From positions 2,666,001 through 2,730,000 of the forward strand of contig JAVLRN010000003.1 of NCBI GenBank assembly GCA_032821775.1: DNA of 64,000 nucleotides, written 5' to 3'. Below the pieces are notes generated by a model. The model searched no databases. It was not told the DNA's origin and worked only from the letters and a program-made list of their open reading frames with translations. Below are positions 58,554 through 64,000 of the stretch, one piece after another. Positions within the stretch are counted from its first letter, which is position 1. Each line of letters begins with the position of its first letter. The stretch is from Sanguinoderma infundibulare (taxonomy: Eukaryota; Basidiomycota; Agaricomycetes; Polyporales; Polyporaceae). A program made the translations under genes and the position numbers.

Positions 58554-61500
58554 TCAATCGTCCTTGACCTCCTCTTTTGGGGACGACTCCCGTTGTGAAG
58601 GCGGTCGACCAACGGAGATGTCCACGCGCTGTGCGAGCTTGAGAATCTCCGTCTCCATCTGGCCGATCCTAGCCCGCCTGTCAATTGAGAAGGTGGTTGA
58701 GTGCTCAAGATCAGATTATGAAGAGCACAAAACGTACCCTTCCGTCGACCGTTTGCCCAGCTCGAACGCCTGGGACAGCCCAAGCGTCTCCCGGCTTTCC
58801 GCCAGCCTCTTCCTGCGCGCCAGCTCCTTCTCCTTCATCTCCCTCAGGTGCGGTAGGAGCCGGTCCACCTCGCGCCGCAGCTGCGCCAGACAACACAACG
58901 CAGTCAGCCAACCCCCTTTCCAACCCAAACCACGACGCATGAACTTGAACTCCAGCACACTCACCAGCTTCGCCCGCGCCGCCAACGCCTGGTCGTCGTA
59001 CTTGCCCGCGCCCACGACCTCGCTCTTCATCCTTCGCAGCTCCTCGAACCACCTGCTCTCGCTCTCGCTCAGCTCCGGGCTCGCCTTCACCATCAGCCCC
59101 TGCAGCACCCGCTCCAGCCGCTGCACCAGCGCCCTCTGCGCCTCCCTCGCCTTCGCGACCCGCGCCCGCGCCTCCTGCTGCCGTGCGCTGCCCAGCGCGC
59201 GCACGGTGTCGAGCATCCCCGCGCATGCCTCGCGCTGGCGCTTGAACTCCTGCTCCTGCAACGCAGCGCGCGCCTCGGCGGTGCTGTGCGCGAGCTGGAT
59301 GTCGTGCACCTGCGCTGAGAGCTTCTCGACGGTCGAGGCGAGGAAGCGCAGCGTCTCCGGCTCCATGTGGTCCTCGATGATCGCGGAGCCGTTGGGGAGC
59401 GAGAGACGGGGGATGCTTGGCAGGCCGTTCGGACGGCTGATGGCGTCAGGGACCTTCCATGGTTGGGTACTAAGGAGCGAGACGTATGCAGGCGTGCTCT
59501 CGGAAGAGTTTGGGAGACTTTTGAGCGTGAGTGCTGAGGCAGACCCAGATGCAGCCGACGATGTCGGTTTTGTCGATGATGGGGTCGGGATATCGAAGAA
59601 TGACGGGGTGGCGGGTGTAGGTTTGAATAGTGACACGGAAGCTGGTGGTAGTTCGATGGTAGAAGGTTCCTTCTCCGAAGGGCCCGGTTGAGGCTCCGAG
59701 ACGAGCGAGGTTTCCGAGCGGAGGGTCAGGGGGAAGACGGACATGCGCATGGAGGACGTGAGCACGAAGATGCTGTAGGTAAGGTACACGTCGTTTGGGA
59801 TCGCGACGCCCACCACTAGTGTCGATGATCTGTTTAGAATGGGTCAGCACGCATCACCCATGATGCAGAAATACTGGGACAAACCTGTGTTCAGTCGAAA
59901 ACGTCAGCAGAACCGGTTGTACATCGGTGTTCTTGACACTCTCCAGCCCGACCTCCATTCCAGAATTGCTGTTTGCTTCGCTGTCATTACTGTCGCGAAG
60001 TACGGCCGCGAGACTTTTCAGCAATGATCCGAGGTTCAACGCGTGAACGCCAAAGGCGTGGTAGACGTAAAGGTTGTCATCGTGAATAGGATCGAGTAGG
60101 AAAGACGGGTGATTCCCTTGAATCAGGTCAAGAAGCGGTTGTCCGGCTCGTGGACTGGCCTTCTTCAAGGAGGACACAGTACCAAGATCGATGCTTTCGT
60201 AGACGGCAAGCATTGGGAGATCTGTTGAATGATGCTGTGACAGGCGGTAAGAATAGATATTACCTTCGCACTGCGAATTAACCAACCTGCTTGTTCTCCC
60301 ATCTTGCCTCAACTTTCTCAACATCCAGATACACATCGACTTTACCATCTTGGTATGCCACAAGGACTAAGCCAAGACGTTCGGTCTCGCCCTCACTCTC
60401 CTCGGCGGCGTCGTCGCCAAAAGCCATATACACAATGTCTGTAGCGTCTCCCCCTTCACTCCCATCTAAGATTCGCGGTGCTGGCTGTAACAGGAATGGA
60501 CCTTGTCGTGTGGGAGGGTTCTTGATGGTCGTGGGAGGATGCATTGGCACTAAACGTGTTGTTGCAGGCCACGCGGTACCGGGAGGAAGCTGCTTCAACA
60601 GCGCATTGACGTACTTTCGCTGGTAGTCGTAGAGAGTGGTAAGGCTATCTTGTGATGAAGATTTGCCCGTCGACGAGCTAGAGAGAAACTCCTGCTTGGC
60701 AGAAACATAGCATTCAAGCGCGTGCACGTATGAAGACGGCACCGAACTACGAGCGTGACGTTAATCCCAGTTGAATGAAATCAAGTAGTTGAACTTACGC
60801 ATTCTTTGGCATGTAGGGTGATATTGCATAGATATCTCCGCTTCGCATGACGGCATAGACGGTGAGAGGTCCCCAATCTGCTCGACCTTTGCCGAGCGCG
60901 AAGGAGACCGCTTCTCGTTCGGCTCCGTCATCAGCCAGGAAGGAACCCCCTTTTCTCTTCTCAGGGACGAAGGAAAGGGTCTGTTGAGGCTCCTCCGCAT
61001 CTTCGGAAATATCATACTCTCTATACAAATGTTTTAGGGATGATGAAACCGCAGATAAGGGAAGAATAGAACATACCGTAGTTTCCCGTCAGTCGTCAAA
61101 ACGAGCAAAGTAGATCCACCTTGACCCCACGGATGCCAGTCAATCTTGGCGACGGGCGCAGACGTCTCTGTGGCATGGTGGTATTGTCCTACCTGGAATG
61201 ACCTGCTGCCGTGAATTTCTCAACCAGTCAACATGGTGAACGGAAGCTTACTTGCACTCGACGGTCGCAGTGACGAGCTTGTTGTAGCCAGTCCTGGGAA
61301 GAACGATCACTGCCACCTGAAAAGCCCCCGCGATAGCGAGCAGTCTGCCATTCGGGTTCAAAGCAATCTGGTGGATTTCAAATTGCACCGAAGGCGTATG
61401 CAAAATCTACACGGCCCTGTTAGGTTCAACAGGGCACCACGCCAGACGCACGCGACGGCACATACTTTGTACGTCTTCTGGGACGTGTTCCTGGCACCTT

Positions 61501-61759
61501 TCGAATCTCCCAGCGAGGTTATCCGAATTTCCGACCCAACGGCCACGATGAGGTCCGCATCCTTGACCGCAGTGGCCTGTCTCCGCCCAGAAGGGGTTGG
61601 CTTGTCCGCGACAGGGTCCAGGTCGACGAAGTCCGGAAGCGAGCTCAAGGAGAGGTGGAGTGCAGCCTCACCCTTCCCAGACGGACCAGACAAGCCTTTA
61701 GGAAGAGAGAACACAGGATGGTTCCTCAGCAGTTCATCCCAGTCTTCTCCAGCGCCCAT
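58554..61759 (-). CDS. NUP82: Nucleoporin Nup82/Nup88
   Basis: Scaffold of the cytoplasmic pore filament complex, binding Nsp1 and Nup159 and supporting mRNA export. It starts MGAGEDWDELLRNHPVF, the typical family start. The first 550 residues form a propeller (ADLIVAVGSEIRITSLG, HQIALNPNGRLLAIAGAFQV, IDWHPWGQGGSTLLVLTTDG, PLTVYAVMRSGDIYAISPYM, RLGLVLVAYQDGKVDVYL). A Pro/Ser-rich linker follows, then a 250-residue coiled coil (ETLRFLASTVEKLSAQVHDI, EELRRMKSEVVGAG, LLPHLREMKEKELARRKRLA). It ends SSPKEEVKDD. About ten exons, near 880 residues. Yeast Nup82 is similar in layout. Divergent from PRE10 (244 bases); convergent with the WW-like gene (132 bases between stops). Confidence 0.85.
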
Positions 61760-62003
61760 AGCGAGAGATACTAGAGAGCAAGCGAGACAAGACGTTGGAG
61801 GAGAGAGGGCGGGTTCAAAACCGCGGTGTGGTCTCGGCGGACGCGGTCAGTTGACGCCATGACGCGCCCTGTCTCGGAACGGCAGGTTGTTCGCACGCGC
61901 ACGCGTCGAGGGCAGGGTTGCGCGTCCTGCAGAATACCCTCTCTCTGTCTCGACAGCTCTCTCTCGCCCTCTTCTCTAGATCCTACCTGGTTGACTGATC
62001 ACA
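61760..62003. promoter_or_regulatory. Divergent promoter NUP82/PRE10
   Basis: 244 bases between start codons, with a CT-rich run (about 61935-61980) on the PRE10 side. No TATA box. Shared bidirectional control of a nucleoporin and a proteasome gene is inferred from the distance only. Confidence 0.45.
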
Positions 62004-63089
62004 ATGACCTCCATCGGGACCGGATATGACTTGTCAGCAAGTACCTACTCGCCCGATGGCCGGATTTTCCAGGTGCAGTCCGGAACGCGTATTGAAATGT
62101 CTTCCGAGCCGCTAATGCTCGCGCGCAGGTGGAATATGCCAACAAGGCTGTAGAGAACTCCGGGTACGCTTTATCCCAGCCTCCCCGTACGTCCGCATCC
62201 TAACTGATGTCCACATGTGCTTCAGGACTGCCATCGGCCTTCGCGTCAAGGATGGCGTTGTCCTAGCCGTAGAGAAGCTCATCCACTCGAAGCTCCTAGT
62301 CCCAGAGACGAACCGGAGGATACAAACAATCGACAAGCATATAGGCCTTGTGTGTTTGGATGTCCCCCGACCTTTCATTCGATCTATTTATGTCTATACT
62401 CTTTTAGGCTTCCGCAGGTTACCTCGCAGACGGTAGACATGTCTCCAACCGTGCACGAGACGAAGCAGCGAGCTTCCGCGAGAACTACCGGGCGCCGCCT
62501 ACCCTTCAGGTGCTTTCAGCCTTTTTTGTTTGCCATGGCCGTCCCGTTGATCGTTGCTTGTCCACCAGTACGTCGTAGATCGCGTAGGTCTCTATGTACA
62601 AGCATACACCCTCTACTCCTCCGTCCGGCCATTCGGTTGCAGCACAATCCTGGGTGCTGTTGACAAGAGCGGTCCAGCGCTCTTCGTCGTCGAGCCAAGT
62701 GGCGTGTCCTATGTACCGTCTCTCTCTTTGATTTTGCGCCCCACACATTCTAACTTCTTACCTAGGGCTACCGTGGCGCCGCCGTCGGCAAGGGCCGTCA
62801 ATTGGCCAAGACCGAACTTGAAAAACTCAAGTTTTCAGAAATGACGATGAAGGAGGCAGTCATGGAGGCTGCACGCATGTGCGTGCTCGCTCTTCAGCTT
62901 TCCCCCACTGACTGAGCTGATCTGAATCGTAGCATCTACTTGGTACATGACGATGCAAAGGAGAAGGACTTCGAGCTCGAAATGTCCTGGATAAGTGATG
63001 AGACGAACGGCATTCACTCAGCGGTTCCCAAGGACCTGTTTGACGAAGCGTCGCGGAAGGCAAAGGAGGCACTGGAGACCTTTGAGTAA
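62004..63089 (+). CDS. PRE10: 20S proteasome alpha7 subunit (PSMA3 type)
   Basis: Alpha-ring subunit of the 20S core. The proteasome alpha signature is at the N terminus ([19 protein letters not shown], with [20 protein letters not shown] after an intron at 62073-62129). The family features [64 protein letters not shown] and [20 protein letters not shown] match alpha7 rather than the other alphas. The acidic C-terminal tail of yeast and human alpha7 is shortened to KEALETFE. The [10 protein letters not shown] stretch requires a small intron (about 62713-62766). About seven exons and 255 residues. It converges with RPN12, 156 bases apart. Confidence 0.94.
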
Positions 63090-63245
63090 TCGTTTGGGCA
63101 TACCTTGCATTGTAATCTATACGGACGCATCAACGACTTGACGGCCTTGTACAACAAACACGATCCAACACATCTTGTGGAGACCTGCCGTTACTAATAA
63201 CACATCGAAGATAGCAAGTTGTCCAAGGCCGATAGAGCTACTAAT

Positions 63246-64000
63246 CTATACAATCTGCTCAAGTTCGCGCGCGTACTGTAGGTTGGCGGAGATGAGCTTC
63301 TCCTTTGGAATCTCTACTTTTTCCTCGGTCTTCTTCGCAAACGAGATCCTTCCTGCTGTCAGATCTACTTGCCATCCTCGCTAAAAACGTCTTCATTTTA
63401 GTGCGTTACATTCACCCTCAAGGTGATCTGGGACGTACCTGCTGTGCGAATGTGAGAAGCTCATTCTGGCCCTTGAAGAACAGCAGCGTGGCCGCGTCCT
63501 TCAGTGGTAGGCTGTCATATGCCGCCTCTTCGCAACTTGCGATCTCGTTCCTATATGCATGGAAAGCAAACGTGAGACCCTCGTTCCCGGCGGTAACGTC
63601 AGGTAAAGTGCTAACGCACCGGATGGTACCCATGAGGCTGTCGACGAAGAACTTGTACTCCTCGGTCGGGGCTTCTTCTCGCGCGTTCCACACCTTGCTG
63701 TAGCTGCCCTCCATGAGCCACTGCTCGAGATTGATCGGGTGCGCGATGTAGGGATTCGCGGTGAGGGAGTCGGCGGGGAGCGGGAGCGATTCGAGGGTCG
63801 TGTGGAAATCGGCGATGCGGTTCTGGGTGAGGAGCCGGATGAGGTTCAGGCCGCGGAGAGGGTATTCACGGGGTGATGGAGGGAGGACGGAGCTGGAGTT
63901 CGAACGACGAGTGAGCGAGCGATCCGTTCGGGGGGGCGGCGGACGCACCTGTAGTCGTTGTAGAAAGTCTGGAGTTGCGAGAAGTAGCGGTCGAATGAGG
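63246..64000 (-). CDS. RPN12: 26S proteasome regulatory subunit Rpn12 (PSMD8), partial at the window edge
   Basis: Last lid subunit to join the 19S particle. The 3' end is complete (stop at 63246-63248) and the 5' end runs out of the window. Readable are the helical repeats GLNLIRLLTQNRIADFHTTL and SLPLPADSLTANPYIAHPI, then LEQWLMEGSYSKVWNAREEA, YKFFVDSLMGTIRNEIASC, EEAAYDSLPLKDAATLLFF, and the PCI winged helix (RGWQVDLTAGRISFAKKTEE, then KVEIPKEKLISANLQYARE). It ends LEQIV. At least three introns (for example near 63375-63440 and 63550-63620). Identification is firm. Confidence 0.92.

Noticed and set aside
58564..59691. 375-residue plus-strand open frame opposite NUP82
   Set aside because: Ser/Ala/Arg-rich composition comes from the antisense of a coiled coil in GC-rich DNA; the minus-strand frame is clearly NUP82.

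Overview
This window is nuclear DNA from a filamentous basidiomycete, most likely an Agaricomycete and possibly a polypore. The evidence is dense short introns (about 50-70 nt, GT..AG), compact genes on both strands, high GC, and two family signatures: a WW-like multi-TM protein of the type common in mushroom genomes, and a FYVE-RING protein with a mushroom-like C terminus. The species call is inference. I support 25 protein-coding genes, 24 complete and one cut by the right edge. I found no rRNA, CRISPR array, intact transposon or convincing tRNA.

Left part (1-20.4 kb): ribonucleotide reductase small subunit, the DRG/Rbg1 GTPase, a KCH-type potassium transporter with a repetitive tail, mitochondrial inner membrane protease IMP2, arginyl-tRNA-protein transferase ATE1, a PROPPIN (HSV2/WIPI3 type), an unrecognised Cys-rich/Ser-rich protein, the calcium sensor NCS1, ER membrane complex subunit EMC3, and a uric acid/xanthine permease. 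A stretch of coding-like debris lies between EMC3 and the permease.

Middle (20.8-44.9 kb): a Slh1/ASCC3-like double helicase whose second cassette is degenerate and whose C-terminal Sec63 domain is missing; kynurenine aminotransferase; a 2.5 kb gene-free stretch in front of a ferric reductase; an ankyrin-DysF-FYVE-zinc finger-RING protein; an unknown acidic protein; the proteasome regulator PI31; and the spliceosomal DEAD-box ATPase PRP5.

Right part (45.4-64 kb): an MFS drug/H+ antiporter-like transporter, a thiopurine-methyltransferase-like enzyme, nucleoporin NSP1, a CSC1/OSCA-type channel, the WW-like membrane protein, nucleoporin NUP82/NUP88, proteasome alpha7 (PRE10), and the 26S lid subunit RPN12 (partial).

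Most genes are housekeeping and there is no metabolic gene cluster. Functional links do recur. Three proteasome genes sit in 24 kb, two of them tail to tail. NSP1 and NUP82, physical partners in the nuclear pore, lie about 6.5 kb apart. The most original candidate is the ankyrin-DysF-FYVE-RING protein at 34475-38084, which by its domains looks like a membrane-state-sensing ubiquitin ligase. The second is the lopsided Slh1-like helicase. Exon boundaries were worked out by eye from splice signals and reading-frame continuity. Where a start is ambiguous the entry says so.
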